Notes under the pieces: model-generated
Seen by the model: the letters and a program-made list of their open reading frames with translations, nothing else
Databases searched by the model: none
Told to the model about the DNA's origin: nothing
Source of the DNA: Amoebophilaceae bacterium
GTDB lineage: Bacteria; Bacteroidota; Bacteroidia; Cytophagales; Amoebophilaceae
Direction of reading: 5' to 3'
NCBI GenBank assembly: GCA_025455725.1
Contig: JALOLY010000005.1
Coordinates: 1 to 28,012, forward strand
Length of the DNA: 28,012 bases
In this document: positions 15,331 to 23,440 of the stretch, piece after piece
Layout: every line of letters starts with the position of its first letter
Position numbering within the stretch: position 1 is the first letter of the stretch
Program-made: the position numbers and the translations under genes

Positions 15331-16518
15331 TTACTCAATGATCTCAGTTACCTGACCCGCACCGACCGTTCTACCTCCTTCACGGATGGCAAAACGCAAG
15401 CCCTTCTCCATGGCTATTGCGTTAATGAGTTCTACTTCGAATGTGACGTTATCGCCAGGCATCACCATTTCAATGCCTTTGGGGAGTCTCACCTCTCCTG
15501 TCACATCGGTAGTTCTAAAATAGAACTGGGGTCTATACTTGTTGAAGAATGGGGTATGCCGTCCACCCTCGCTCTTGGAAAGGACGTATACCTCTGCCTT
15601 AAATCTGTGGTGGGGCGTCACAGAACCTGGCTTACAAATGATCATACCCCGACAGATATCCTGCTTATCGATCCCCCTTAACAGTATACCAACGTTGTCA
15701 CCTGCTTCCCCTCTGTCCAGGATCTTCCTAAACATCTCTACTCCAGTCACTGTGGACGTCAAATCCTCCGCTCCCATACCGATGATTTCTACCGGATTTC
15801 CTGTGTTAATAACACCTCTTTCAATCCTACCAGTAGCTACAGTACCGCGACCCGTGATAGACAATACATCCTCTACGGGCATCAAAAAGTCCCGATCGAT
15901 CAACCTCTCTGGCACAGGTATGTACTCATCTACGGCATTCATCAGCTCTTCTACTGTCTTTACCCACTTGTCCTCACCATTAAGGGCTCCCAATGCAGAA
16001 CCTTGAATGATTGGGGTACTATCGCCATCAAACTTATACGCACTCAACAGCTCACGTACCTCCATTTCTACCAGCTCTATCAATTCAGGGTCGTCAACAG
16101 CATCCACCTTGTTGAGAAACACGACGAGTCTGGGTACGCCCACCTGAGAAGCCAACAAAATGTGTTCTCTAGTCTGAGGCATGGGACCATCAGTAGCAGC
16201 CACGACCAGAATGGCGCCATCCATTTGTGCCGCCCCAGTAACCATGTTCTTGACGTAGTCCGCATGACCGGGGCAGTCCACGTGAGCATAATGCCGCTTT
16301 TCTGTCTGATATTCTATGTGGGACGTATTGATGGTAATACCCCTCTCTTTCTCCTCGGGTGCATTATCAATTGAGCCAAAATCTCTCTTCTCAGCCAATC
16401 CTTTACTGGACAAAACAGAGGAAATAGCAGCCGTCAGGGTCGTTTTACCATGGTCAACGTGGCCAATCGTACCGATGTTTACGTGGGGTTTTGAGCGATT
16501 AAAATTTTCTTTTGCCAT
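15331..16518 (-). CDS. tuf: Elongation factor Tu
   Basis: A 395-aa translational GTPase that delivers aminoacyl-tRNA to the ribosome. GTPase motifs: GHVDHGKT (residues 19-26), the switch region with ERGITINTSHIEY, DCPGH, and NKVD. Domains 2 and 3 are complete and end REGGRTVGAGQVTEI. The ATG at 16518 (MAKENFNRSKPHVN) is the canonical start; the open frame reaches 17 codons further upstream, but those residues do not belong to the family. Three tRNAs precede it and tRNA-Trp follows, resembling the E. coli tufB operon. Confidence 0.98.
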   Translation of the reverse strand: MAKENFNRSKPHVNIGTIGHVDHGKTTLTAAISSVLSSKGLAEKRDFGSIDNAPEEKERGITINTSHIEYQTEKRHYAHVDCPGHADYVKNMVTGAAQMDGAILVVAATDGPMPQTREHILLASQVGVPRLVVFLNKVDAVDDPELIELVEMEVRELLSAYKFDGDSTPIIQGSALGALNGEDKWVKTVEELMNAVDEYIPVPERLIDRDFLMPVEDVLSITGRGTVATGRIERGVINTGNPVEIIGMGAEDLTSTVTGVEMFRKILDRGEAGDNVGILLRGIDKQDICRGMIICKPGSVTPHHRFKAEVYVLSKSEGGRHTPFFNKYRPQFYFRTTDVTGEVRLPKGIEMVMPGDNVTFEVELINAIAMEKGLRFAIREGGRTVGAGQVTEIIE

Positions 16519-16652
16519 GTTTAATTTTTTGCTTTTTGATGGAACGAATATAGTGTTAAAGTGGTACAATGTAGCGCACGGAGCAAACAGGTTTTGCTTT
16601 TACGTAGCAACATAGCCCTGCCCATGACATTAACCCAACAAACCACTTGCTG

Positions 16653-16724
16653 AGCCAATGACGGGATTTGAACCCGTGACCCCTTCCTTACCAAGGAAGT
16701 ACTCTACCACTGAGCTACATCGGC
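16653..16724 (-). tRNA. trnT: tRNA-Thr (anticodon GGT)
   Basis: A 72-nt cloverleaf. Acceptor GCCGATG/CATTGGC (one G-U), anticodon stem CTTCC/GGAAG with loop TTGGTAA, T-arm ACGGG TTCAAAT CCCGT, discriminator T. CCA is not encoded. It lies 14 nt after tRNA-Gly. Confidence 0.95.
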
Positions 16725-16738
16725 CTTTTTTGTTAAAG

Positions 16739-16811
16739 AGCGGAAGACGAGAGTCGAACTCGCGACCTACAGCTTGGAAGGCTGTCGCTCTACCAATTGA
16801 GCTACTTCCGC
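16739..16811 (-). tRNA. trnG: tRNA-Gly (anticodon TCC)
   Basis: A 73-nt cloverleaf. Acceptor GCGGAAG/CTTCCGC, anticodon stem ACAGC/GCTGT with loop CTTCCAA, T-arm GCGAG TTCGACT CTCGT, discriminator T. CCA is not encoded. Confidence 0.95.
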
Positions 16812-16892
16812 TGGCCATCAGGACACCGATCAGTGAGCAGATCTTATCAACATTATTATCTATCAGTCAATCTACCTAAACCCTGCGCAATT

Positions 16893-16944
16893 TACGCTTT
16901 GGTCCTCATTTTACCTAATACGCTTTGGTCCTCATTTTATCTAA
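16893..16944. repeat. Two tandem 26-bp repeats between tRNA-Tyr and tRNA-Gly
   Basis: Unit 1 (16893-16918) and unit 2 (16919-16944) differ at one base (ACC versus ATC). Both begin TACGCTTTGGTCCTCATTTT. They are the only obvious structure in the 206-bp spacer between the two tRNAs. A recent duplication or a processing/regulatory element are both possible. Confidence 0.85.
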
Positions 16945-17017
16945 ACCAACAAAGCCCACAACCCCTGTCTTCGATGCACAACACAACAATAACAGGAGCC
17001 GGCGCTGCATGAACATG

Positions 17018-17100
17018 TGGGGAGGACAGGATTCGAACCTGCGTAGCCGCGAAGCAGCGGATTTACAGTCCGCCCCATTTAACCACTCTGGCACCTCCCC
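17018..17100 (-). tRNA. trnY: tRNA-Tyr (anticodon GTA)
   Basis: An 83-nt class II tRNA with a long variable arm (GCTTCGCGGC region). Acceptor GGGGAGG/CCTCCCC, anticodon stem GCGGA/TCCGC with loop CTGTAAA, T-arm GCAGG TTCGAAT CCTGT, discriminator A. CCA is not encoded. It is the first gene of the tuf-rpoC operon, about 50 nt after a consensus promoter. Confidence 0.95.
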
Positions 17101-17155
17101 TAAACCACACACAATTCCAATGCAACACGCATGCCTGGCTACTAAGCGGCAGCGG

Positions 17156-17186
17156 CAAATCTATGTTTTTTTTTATTTTGGTCAAA
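17156..17186 (-). promoter_or_regulatory. Bacteroidota-type promoter for the tRNA-Tyr/tuf/rpo operon
   Basis: On the minus strand TTTG (17186-17183) is followed after exactly 19 nt by TAGATTTG (17163-17156). This is a perfect match to the Bacteroidota sigma factor consensus TTTG-N19-TAnnTTTG. The spacer is A-rich. The predicted transcript start, near 17149, lies just upstream of tRNA-Tyr. Confidence 0.75.
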
Positions 17187-17505
17187 CTGGGCGCCAGTGC
17201 CGTAAGCACTTTGTGCGTCTTCATCTCAGTCCTCTCTACCGCGTCGGCCTTTTTGTATGAGCGTCTTGGTACACTATCTGTATCAAGCTAGCAGAGAGTG
17301 TTTGTCTGCCTGGCACTGAGCCGGCGGGCTAGGTAATACTAGCATCGCCATAGACTGACAGGTTTGGAACCCGACTGAGCAAACGACCTTGACTTAGGCA
17401 CACGACCTTGATCAGAGTGGTGTAGGGGTTATGATGCGTGTGACAACAAAAGGATAAGGACGCGTGCCTGAGAACGACTCATGGTCAAAAACCAACATCG
17501 TGAGC

Positions 17506-17548
17506 GCTGGTGTTGCCGGTTTCTTTTGTAGCAACCGGCAACACCAGC
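17506..17548. repeat. Perfect 16-bp inverted repeat
   Basis: GCTGGTGTTGCCGGTT (17506-17521) and AACCGGCAACACCAGC (17533-17548) are perfect reverse complements around an 11-nt loop. No T-run follows on either strand and no gene ends nearby. The nearest gene ends are more than 400 bp away. Confidence 0.85.
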
Positions 17549-18062
17549 ACAGCGAGCCTTGGCTACAAAATTCTTGTCGCCTTTGCTAAGCCATGATGAG
17601 CAAGAGGACCACTACCAGCATGCATTCGCCTTTTTCGTGCTCAAGAATCAGCTATCACTGTGTGATGGCAGTACTCTGCCTCTTGGAAACACGTCGGCAT
17701 CGTAGGTTACTTTATTCAGATACCGTGATCTGTACCTGTCCGTAGGAGCGTAGCAACGAGAGATATTACGTAGATGAAGCCAGTAGGTGACAAGAGTGCA
17801 GTATTGCGAAGCGACGCTATGGCTTTGTCCTCATGGCCAGTGGGGACCTTGTACAGCGCGCTTGCACGAGACAAAACCACGGATGGATAGTGCAACGAGT
17901 CGGCCATAAAACTTTAGCTACTGCGGCAGCGCTACCCCAGACAAGTTCAGTACAAGCTTGGTGTATTACTGCGCATCGCCCGTAAAATAGGGTGTATTTT
18001 TGTTGACTTTCCCGAGTCTAATGCATAAAGTGCGGTTTTATAACCTCAAAAAAATAATAAAC

Positions 18063-19214
18063 ATGGAAAAACTACAGAAATTAACATGGCTTATGGTGCT
18101 GCTAGTGGGTAGTAGTACCTCAATGGCCGTTGCACAGAGTGGTCATGCACTCATGTCCGAAGACGGGCCTGAAAGCATGCTCAGGGTAGGGATCTCGTTT
18201 GAAGCACGCGGGGCATACGATTGCAAAAACTACTATGCAGCACCTGCATTTGGGCCTGCCGTCGTACCCATGCGGAGTGACGTTGACAATAAAAAGCGGT
18301 CTCTCTTCGATATTACCAATGCCACACTGAATGTAGAGAAAGAATTACCTCTTGCAGGTGGAGAAAGCATGAAACTGGTGGTACAAGCCGACCTACGAGA
18401 GAACGTAGCACTCAAGAGCGTGTATGCAGACTTTAAAGGATTTAGAGTAGGGAAGGCTGTGAGTAACTTCTGCGACCCAGATGCTTGCGGCCTGGTGGGC
18501 GGTCGGTTCGTACAAGTACGATGGCAACACCAGCCGAGCGCATCGTTGAACTATACGCTGGCTATTGAGGGAGCGCCTGATTTGGTAATATACCCAGAGG
18601 TTGAGGAAGCGGATAGAGCTACGAGGGGTTTGCAACCTCACAAGAATGTGCCGGCTGTGAGTGCCAACGTGAGGTATGAGCAAGGAGCATCCTGGCATGT
18701 ACAAGTGGGTGGGTTATTCAGGTTTCTAGAGTACCGCAACACAAACACCAGAGAAGACATTTACATACCTACCTACGGCGTTAGCATCAGCACGGCACTT
18801 CAACTGGTTCCTGAGCGGAGTACGTTTAGCCTACAAGGGGTCTACGGCCAGGGTATAGGCAATTATATGGCAGATCTAGGAGCCTTGCAGAAGGAGGTCA
18901 ACGCTGTTTACGCAACAGGGGGCGATACATCAAAGCGCGAGACCTTGGATGCCATTGGTGTTGGCGCGGGTATTACCCACAACTGGCTACCTGAGTTGCG
19001 CTCGGAGGCAGCCTACAGGTTCATATCCACCACAGACAACAAGAGAAGTCAGGATGCTTACAGATATGGCCATGCAGCCTCTGTCAATCTATTTTACTAT
19101 CCTACAGAACAAATCAGAATAGGAACAGAATATTTGTTTTGTGTGAGAAAAAACATCGGAGGAGAGCCAAAAGATGCGCACCGCGTGCAAGCAGTGATTG
19201 GTTTCGAGCTTTAG
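18063..19214 (+). CDS. DcaP-like outer-membrane porin
   Basis: A 383-aa protein with a classical signal peptide (MEKLQKLTWLMVLLVGSSTS, likely cut after AVA). A beta-barrel-like body of alternating hydrophobic/polar strands ends in a C-terminal strand closing with GFEL. The order of a conserved strand FKGFRVGKAVSNFCDP, RFVQVRWQH, the periplasmic-turn region and GVYGQGIGNYMADL resembles DcaP-type trimeric porins, which take up small organic molecules. The ATG at 18063 is preferred over upstream TTG/ATG codons because only it starts a signal peptide. A -7-like TATTTTTG (17995-18002) lies about 60 nt upstream, and a perfect terminator follows the stop by 14 nt, so the gene is monocistronic. It encodes an outer-membrane beta-barrel with good confidence; the DcaP assignment is tentative. 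Confidence 0.6.
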   Translation: MEKLQKLTWLMVLLVGSSTSMAVAQSGHALMSEDGPESMLRVGISFEARGAYDCKNYYAAPAFGPAVVPMRSDVDNKKRSLFDITNATLNVEKELPLAGGESMKLVVQADLRENVALKSVYADFKGFRVGKAVSNFCDPDACGLVGGRFVQVRWQHQPSASLNYTLAIEGAPDLVIYPEVEEADRATRGLQPHKNVPAVSANVRYEQGASWHVQVGGLFRFLEYRNTNTREDIYIPTYGVSISTALQLVPERSTFSLQGVYGQGIGNYMADLGALQKEVNAVYATGGDTSKRETLDAIGVGAGITHNWLPELRSEAAYRFISTTDNKRSQDAYRYGHAASVNLFYYPTEQIRIGTEYLFCVRKNIGGEPKDAHRVQAVIGFEL

Positions 19215-19228
19215 CAATGAAGTACCAC

Positions 19229-19261
19229 AAAAAAAGCCCGAGGGTATCTCGGGCTTTTTTT
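19229..19261 (+). terminator. Intrinsic (bidirectional) terminator after the porin gene
   Basis: GCCCGAG (19236-19242) and CTCGGGC (19248-19254) form a perfect stem with loop GGTAT. It is flanked by seven A (19229-19235) and seven T (19255-19261). It is the clearest intrinsic terminator in the window. Confidence 0.95.
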
Positions 19262-19349
19262 GTGACCAAAAATCGTGGCACGGGCTGTGTCAGCAGGCCC
19301 CAAAAAATCAATAAATATGCATAACACTGTCCATAACACGGAAAATCAT

Positions 19350-19357
19350 TACCTTTG
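19350..19357 (+). promoter_or_regulatory. Probable -7 promoter element of the penicillin acylase gene
   Basis: TACCTTTG matches the Bacteroidota -7 consensus TAnnTTTG. It lies 73 nt upstream of the ATG and downstream of the porin terminator. The -33 element is not clear. Confidence 0.5.
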
Positions 19358-19430
19358 CCCCTCTTTTCTACAACCCCTGACACCATCGGCGCAGCCACAA
19401 TAATACAGGCGCCTGTTGTAACCAACTACC

Positions 19431-21839
19431 ATGAACAAAAGGAGTCTTTTCTTTACCGTCGCACTCACGATATCCCTCACCACACTACTTAATATCAGCA
19501 TACGCAACCTACCTCCATTAGGTAAGTGCTTAGACCCGTTTCAGGGTATCTGGCAAAATGCAGAGACGCAGTCCGTCAATCTACCAAAAAGTCTGTCCTT
19601 GCCTGGGCTACAAGCATGCGTCACCGTTCAATTTGACAAGCACCTCATTCCCCACATTATTGCGCAGAACGACACAGACCTATACTTTGCACAAGGCTAC
19701 GTAACGGCACTGCACCGGCTGTGGCAAATGGACTTTCAGACCTATGCAGCAGCAGGCCGCATAGCAGAAATCGTAGGTTTAAAAGCCCTTGACTTTGATC
19801 GGTTACAGCGCCGCAAGGGTAACCTCTATGCGGCCAAAAATGTCCTAGCAGAAATAGAAAAAGATCACACCCTGCACAACGTTGTCCACGCCTATGTAGC
19901 AGGTGTTAATGCCTACATTCATACCTTATCCTACAAAGACCTGCCTCTTGAATACAAATTGCTGAACTATCACCCCGAACCCTGGACACCCCTGAAAGTT
20001 GCCCTGATGATGGCACACATGATCGAAGACCTCTGTGGAGGAGACAATAGTATAGAGAATACCAACGCCTTGCACCAGTTAGGTAAGGAAAAGTTTGACT
20101 TCCTTTTTCCGGCTTATTTTGAGAAATCTGAACCCGTGATTCCCAGAAACACACCATGGAACTTCAAACCAATTGCTGTTCAGCCTCCAGCGCCCTTGCA
20201 AATACCACAACAAAGAACGCAGATCGGGCCAACTCAAAGTAACCGGGCTAGTGGCAGCAACAGTTGGGCAATATCCGGAAAAAAGACCATTACAGGTGCC
20301 CCTTACTTGGCTAACGACCCACACCTAGTGATGCAATTGCCTTCGGTTTGGTACGGCATGCACCTGCAATCACCTACTGTCAATGTCTTTGGAGGAACCA
20401 TCCCGGGACTTCCATCGGTGGCGGTAGGATTCAACGAATCTATCGCTTGGGGAGTCACCAACGCAGCTAGAAATGTGAAAAATTGGCACGTTATCGACTT
20501 CAAAGATGAAAGCAAACAGGAATACTACTATGACAACCTACTGCTCAAAACACAGTGGGTGACAGAAGCAATCAAAGTGAGAGGTAGTAATACCTTCTAT
20601 GATACCGTCATATACACTCACTTTGGGCCCATAGTCTATGATGAACAATTTCCGAGTTGTCAAGAACGGAACCATCTAGCTATGAAATGGCTGGGACATC
20701 ACCCCGGCAAGGAGTTGCTCACTTTTTATCTCCTCAACCGGGCCAAAGATTTCAAAGATTTCGAGGAAGCACTACAGCATTACCATGTTCCCAGTCAGAA
20801 TTTTTCTTTTGCTGCCGCCAGCGATGACATTGGTATCTACATCGCAGGACGAACGCCGGTACAATGGAAAGACCAAGGGCGATTTATCATGCCGGGAAAC
20901 ACAGCAGCGTACGAATGGTCAGGGGATGTTCCCAAGGAGCACCTCCCTAAAATCCTGAACCCTACCAGTGGCTACGTTAGCTCGGCCAACGAACGGTCTA
21001 CAGACGAGTATTACCCATACCATTACCACCATTACGCAGAGGAGCACTATCGCAACAGAAGAGCGAGCCAGGTCTTGTGCAAACTCAAGGGAGTTGATGA
21101 AAAAGCCATGATGCAATTGCAAAATGATAACTATAACCTAGCAGCTCAAGAGAGTTTGCCATTGCTGCTCAAGGAGGTCAATACCCATCAGCTCAACGAG
21201 GAGCAGAAAGCTGCCTATCAAACACTTTTAAACTGGAACTACCACAACGAAGTAGACCAGCTAGCTCCCTCCATCTTTCAGGCCTGGCAAGAGCAGCTCA
21301 ATGTAAAGCTTTGGGGATCGCTTCAAAATGGAGAATGCGCTCTACCAACGCCTTGTTTTTACCGTACTGTGGAAATCTTAAAGCACCATCCTCGCAGCCC
21401 CCACCTAGACCTGGGAGAGTATGCCACCGTAGGAGAATTGATCCACGCTGCTTTCACATCGGGCGTGCAAGCACTTGAAGCGTGGCGGGCAAAGCACCAG
21501 AAGCCTTACCGATGGGGCGACTACCGGCAAGTATTTATCAATCACCTGGCAAACATGACTTCTTTCGGCTTATACAATCTCCAGATAAATGGAGGGGACC
21601 ATATTTTAAATGCCAATGAAGGCAACCGAGGAGCTTCTATGCGTTTGGTTGTTGCACTGGGAACACAGCCAAAAGGCTGGTTCATTTATCCAGGAGGCCA
21701 GTCAGGCAACCCAGGTAGTCCGTATTATACGAGTTTTGTAGAGTCTTGGCGCCAAGGGAAGTACATACCTGTCACCATTGATACCCGTGAGTTACACACA
21801 GACGAGGCTTTTACCCTCACGCTACGGCCTATATCATGA
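19431..21839 (+). CDS. Penicillin acylase family N-terminal nucleophile hydrolase (peptidase S45)
   Basis: An 802-aa exported enzyme. An N-terminal hydrophobic segment (about 6-22) is a signal peptide or anchor. The alpha part (about 60-240) carries YFAQGYVTALHRLWQMDFQ, typical of S45 enzymes. After a Pro/Gln-rich linker (about 250-272) comes the autoprocessing site RASG|SNSWAISGKKT, with nucleophile Ser276 just after Gly275. PYLANDPHLVMQLPSVWY follows, then near the C-terminus GGDHILNANEG and GGQSGNPGSPYY. S45 enzymes cleave amide bonds of acylated small molecules such as beta-lactams, acyl-homoserine lactones or peptides. The substrate cannot be told here. It has its own -7 element and the porin terminator separates it from the porin. 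Length fits the family. Confidence 0.88.
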   Translation: MNKRSLFFTVALTISLTTLLNISIRNLPPLGKCLDPFQGIWQNAETQSVNLPKSLSLPGLQACVTVQFDKHLIPHIIAQNDTDLYFAQGYVTALHRLWQMDFQTYAAAGRIAEIVGLKALDFDRLQRRKGNLYAAKNVLAEIEKDHTLHNVVHAYVAGVNAYIHTLSYKDLPLEYKLLNYHPEPWTPLKVALMMAHMIEDLCGGDNSIENTNALHQLGKEKFDFLFPAYFEKSEPVIPRNTPWNFKPIAVQPPAPLQIPQQRTQIGPTQSNRASGSNSWAISGKKTITGAPYLANDPHLVMQLPSVWYGMHLQSPTVNVFGGTIPGLPSVAVGFNESIAWGVTNAARNVKNWHVIDFKDESKQEYYYDNLLLKTQWVTEAIKVRGSNTFYDTVIYTHFGPIVYDEQFPSCQERNHLAMKWLGHHPGKELLTFYLLNRAKDFKDFEEALQHYHVPSQNFSFAAASDDIGIYIAGRTPVQWKDQGRFIMPGNTAAYEWSGDVPKEHLPKILNPTSGYVSSANERSTDEYYPYHYHHYAEEHYRNRRASQVLCKLKGVDEKAMMQLQNDNYNLAAQESLPLLLKEVNTHQLNEEQKAAYQTLLNWNYHNEVDQLAPSIFQAWQEQLNVKLWGSLQNGECALPTPCFYRTVEILKHHPRSPHLDLGEYATVGELIHAAFTSGVQALEAWRAKHQKPYRWGDYRQVFINHLANMTSFGLYNLQINGGDHILNANEGNRGASMRLVVALGTQPKGWFIYPGGQSGNPGSPYYTSFVESWRQGKYIPVTIDTRELHTDEAFTLTLRPIS

Positions 21840-21856
21840 GAGCTAGGTAATACTGT

Positions 21857-21898
21857 CACCAGCTACGTGCTCCAGCGCTATTCTCTTACGTGCTGGTG
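21857..21898 (+). other. Hairpin after the penicillin acylase gene
   Basis: CACCAGC (21857-21863) plus ACGTG (21865-21869) pair with TACGT (21887-21891) plus GCTGGTG (21892-21898): 12 pairs with one bulged T and one G-U. No T-run follows. It may be a weak terminator or an mRNA-stabilising hairpin before the membrane protein gene. Confidence 0.5.
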
Positions 21899-21935
21899 GG
21901 CGGGTACCATCACACAATTAATACATAAGAAACCC

Positions 21936-22313
21936 ATGAAATTTCTGATTCAAGTATTCCTGACTATCCTGATGAGCTATGTAGCAGAGCAATTTTTGCC
22001 CTGGTGGACCATTGGTGTTTGTGCAGCTATTGTGGCTATGTTTCTGCCCCTGAATGGCGTTACAGCCTACCTGGGTGGCTTTACTGCTATTAGTCTACTT
22101 TGGATGGTAACAGCCACTCTGATTGACGTGCGCACTAATGCCGTACTCTCTACCAAGGTGGCTCCACTATTAGGCTTTCAAAGCACGACTTTACTTGTTG
22201 TACTCACCGGCTTAGTAGGCGGTATAGTGGGCGGCTTGGGTGCTTTGAGTGGGCAGAAATTACGCGTGCTGCTGACTCAGGAAGAGTCTGAGCAGATGAG
22301 ACGTGTGTACTGA
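21936..22313 (+). CDS. Small conserved membrane protein
   Basis: A 125-aa protein with about four predicted membrane helices, including MKFLIQVFLTILMSYVAEQF and a Gly-rich last one (LTGLVGGIVGGLGALSGQKL), then a short charged tail. It resembles small uncharacterised membrane proteins that I recall as common in Bacteroidota. No catalytic motif is visible. The ATG at 21936 follows AAGAAACCC. The open frame starts upstream at 21867, but those residues are not hydrophobic and overlap the hairpin. It may be co-transcribed with the acylase gene 96 nt upstream. Function unknown. Confidence 0.65.
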   Translation: MKFLIQVFLTILMSYVAEQFLPWWTIGVCAAIVAMFLPLNGVTAYLGGFTAISLLWMVTATLIDVRTNAVLSTKVAPLLGFQSTTLLVVLTGLVGGIVGGLGALSGQKLRVLLTQEESEQMRRVY

Positions 22314-22387
22314 GATGTTGATTGTGCGCATAATAGGGGTAGAGTACTGTAATCTAAAAACATATGCTACCTGATACTCCCCAAACA

Positions 22388-23440
22388 TCATAGAAAGTCT
22401 ACATCCACATCATTGAGAGGGTACTTCATAAAATATCGTATAGCTTCTTGCACAGCCAGGTCTTCGAAAAGCACACGGTACATAAGCCCAATGATGGGTA
22501 CACGCAACCGATAGTGTTTGGCGAGGCTACGGATAGTCTTGACAGTATGAACACCCTCAGTAGTCTCCCCCGTTTGTATAAGCTGGGACAGTGTGGCACC
22601 CTGCGCAAGACGGTAACCGAGCGTGTGGTTTCTGCTCAAGCTACTGGTACAAGTAGCGATCAGATCACCCACTCCAGCTAGCCCCAGAAACGGCCGTACA
22701 GTGGCCCCCATGGCTTGTCCAATGTGGATCATCTCCACCATACCCCGACTAATCCAGAGACTTTTGGCATTCTCTCCATAACCCAACCCACTCAGACACC
22801 CCGCCCCAATGGCCATGATATTTTTTAAAACACCACATAACTCTACTCCCAGCATATCCGTGCTACCGTAGACCTGAAAATGATGGCTACGCAAGAGCTG
22901 CTGACCTTGGGCAATGACTGTTTCCAAGGGACTGGCCACTACCGTGGCAGCAGGCTGCCCTTGGGCTAACTCCCGGGATAGATTGGGTCCTGCCAAACAG
23001 CCCACTCGGCGTACCACACTTTCCTCTTGGATCACTTCGCTCATAGTTTTTACCTCTTTTCTAGTCAGCGTAGGCACGCCCGGGCCAACATCCCCTGGCC
23101 AATATACATCCAATCCTTTGGTACCATGGATGAGTACGTGGTCAGGCTTAAGCGAAGGTGCCAACTGCCGCATCATCGTCCTGAATGCTTCGGAAGGCAC
23201 AATAGGAAAGAGTACGGTGCAATGCTCAGCCACCTCTGCTAAGTGGTAAGTAGGAGTGACATTAGGAGCTAGTGGATAGCCTCCAGCAGTAGGTGTTGGC
23301 GGTATCCCCTCAGCATAGTCTTGTCTATGTACATATAGGAGCACATCGGCATTGTGTGCCAATAGGTTAGCCACTGCCGTGCCGAAACTGCCTGCACCAA
23401 TCACGCCAACCTGCTTATGAGATGTACTTTTCGAGGGCAT
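22388..23440 (-). CDS. gpsA: Glycerol-3-phosphate dehydrogenase [NAD(P)+]
   Basis: A 350-aa soluble enzyme that reduces dihydroxyacetone phosphate to sn-glycerol-3-phosphate for phospholipid synthesis. The N-terminal Rossmann motif GAGSFG is at residues 15-20. Substrate and catalytic residues include Lys108 (HGTKGL), Lys206 (GVLKNIMAIGAG) and the C-terminal-domain motif GLAGVGDLIATCTSSLSRN (about 253-271). Length is normal. Its start lies 26 nt inside the 3' end of the acyltransferase gene, so the two are translationally coupled and act in sequence: GpsA supplies G3P and the acyltransferase uses it. Confidence 0.95.
   Translation of the reverse strand: MPSKSTSHKQVGVIGAGSFGTAVANLLAHNADVLLYVHRQDYAEGIPPTPTAGGYPLAPNVTPTYHLAEVAEHCTVLFPIVPSEAFRTMMRQLAPSLKPDHVLIHGTKGLDVYWPGDVGPGVPTLTRKEVKTMSEVIQEESVVRRVGCLAGPNLSRELAQGQPAATVVASPLETVIAQGQQLLRSHHFQVYGSTDMLGVELCGVLKNIMAIGAGCLSGLGYGENAKSLWISRGMVEMIHIGQAMGATVRPFLGLAGVGDLIATCTSSLSRNHTLGYRLAQGATLSQLIQTGETTEGVHTVKTIRSLAKHYRLRVPIIGLMYRVLFEDLAVQEAIRYFMKYPLNDVDVDFL

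Larger units (their letters stand above)
17101..18062. other. Large divergent intergenic region without a credible gene
   Basis: About 960 bp lie between the tRNA-Tyr operon and the porin gene. It holds the minus-strand promoter at 17156-17186, a 10-bp direct repeat ACGACCTTGA (17383 and 17402) and a perfect 16-bp inverted repeat (17506-17548). A -7-like TATTTTTG lies at 17995-18002 before the porin. The longest open frame (63 codons, minus strand, 17716-17907) shows no family character. I see no tmRNA, RNase P or SRP RNA signature. It may be the remains of a lost gene or element. Confidence 0.6.

Noticed and set aside
16519..16569. 17-residue N-terminal extension of EF-Tu
   Set aside because: EF-Tu normally begins MAKExFxRxKPHVN, which is the ATG at 16518. 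The upstream codons lie in the AT-rich leader.
17716..17907. 63-codon minus-strand frame in the large gap
   Set aside because: No motif, no signal peptide and no promoter or neighbour supports it. It is short enough to arise by chance.
17329..21854. 13-bp match GCTAGGTAATACT at 17329 and 21842
   Set aside because: Several 13-mer matches are expected by chance in 28 kb, and the flanks do not match.
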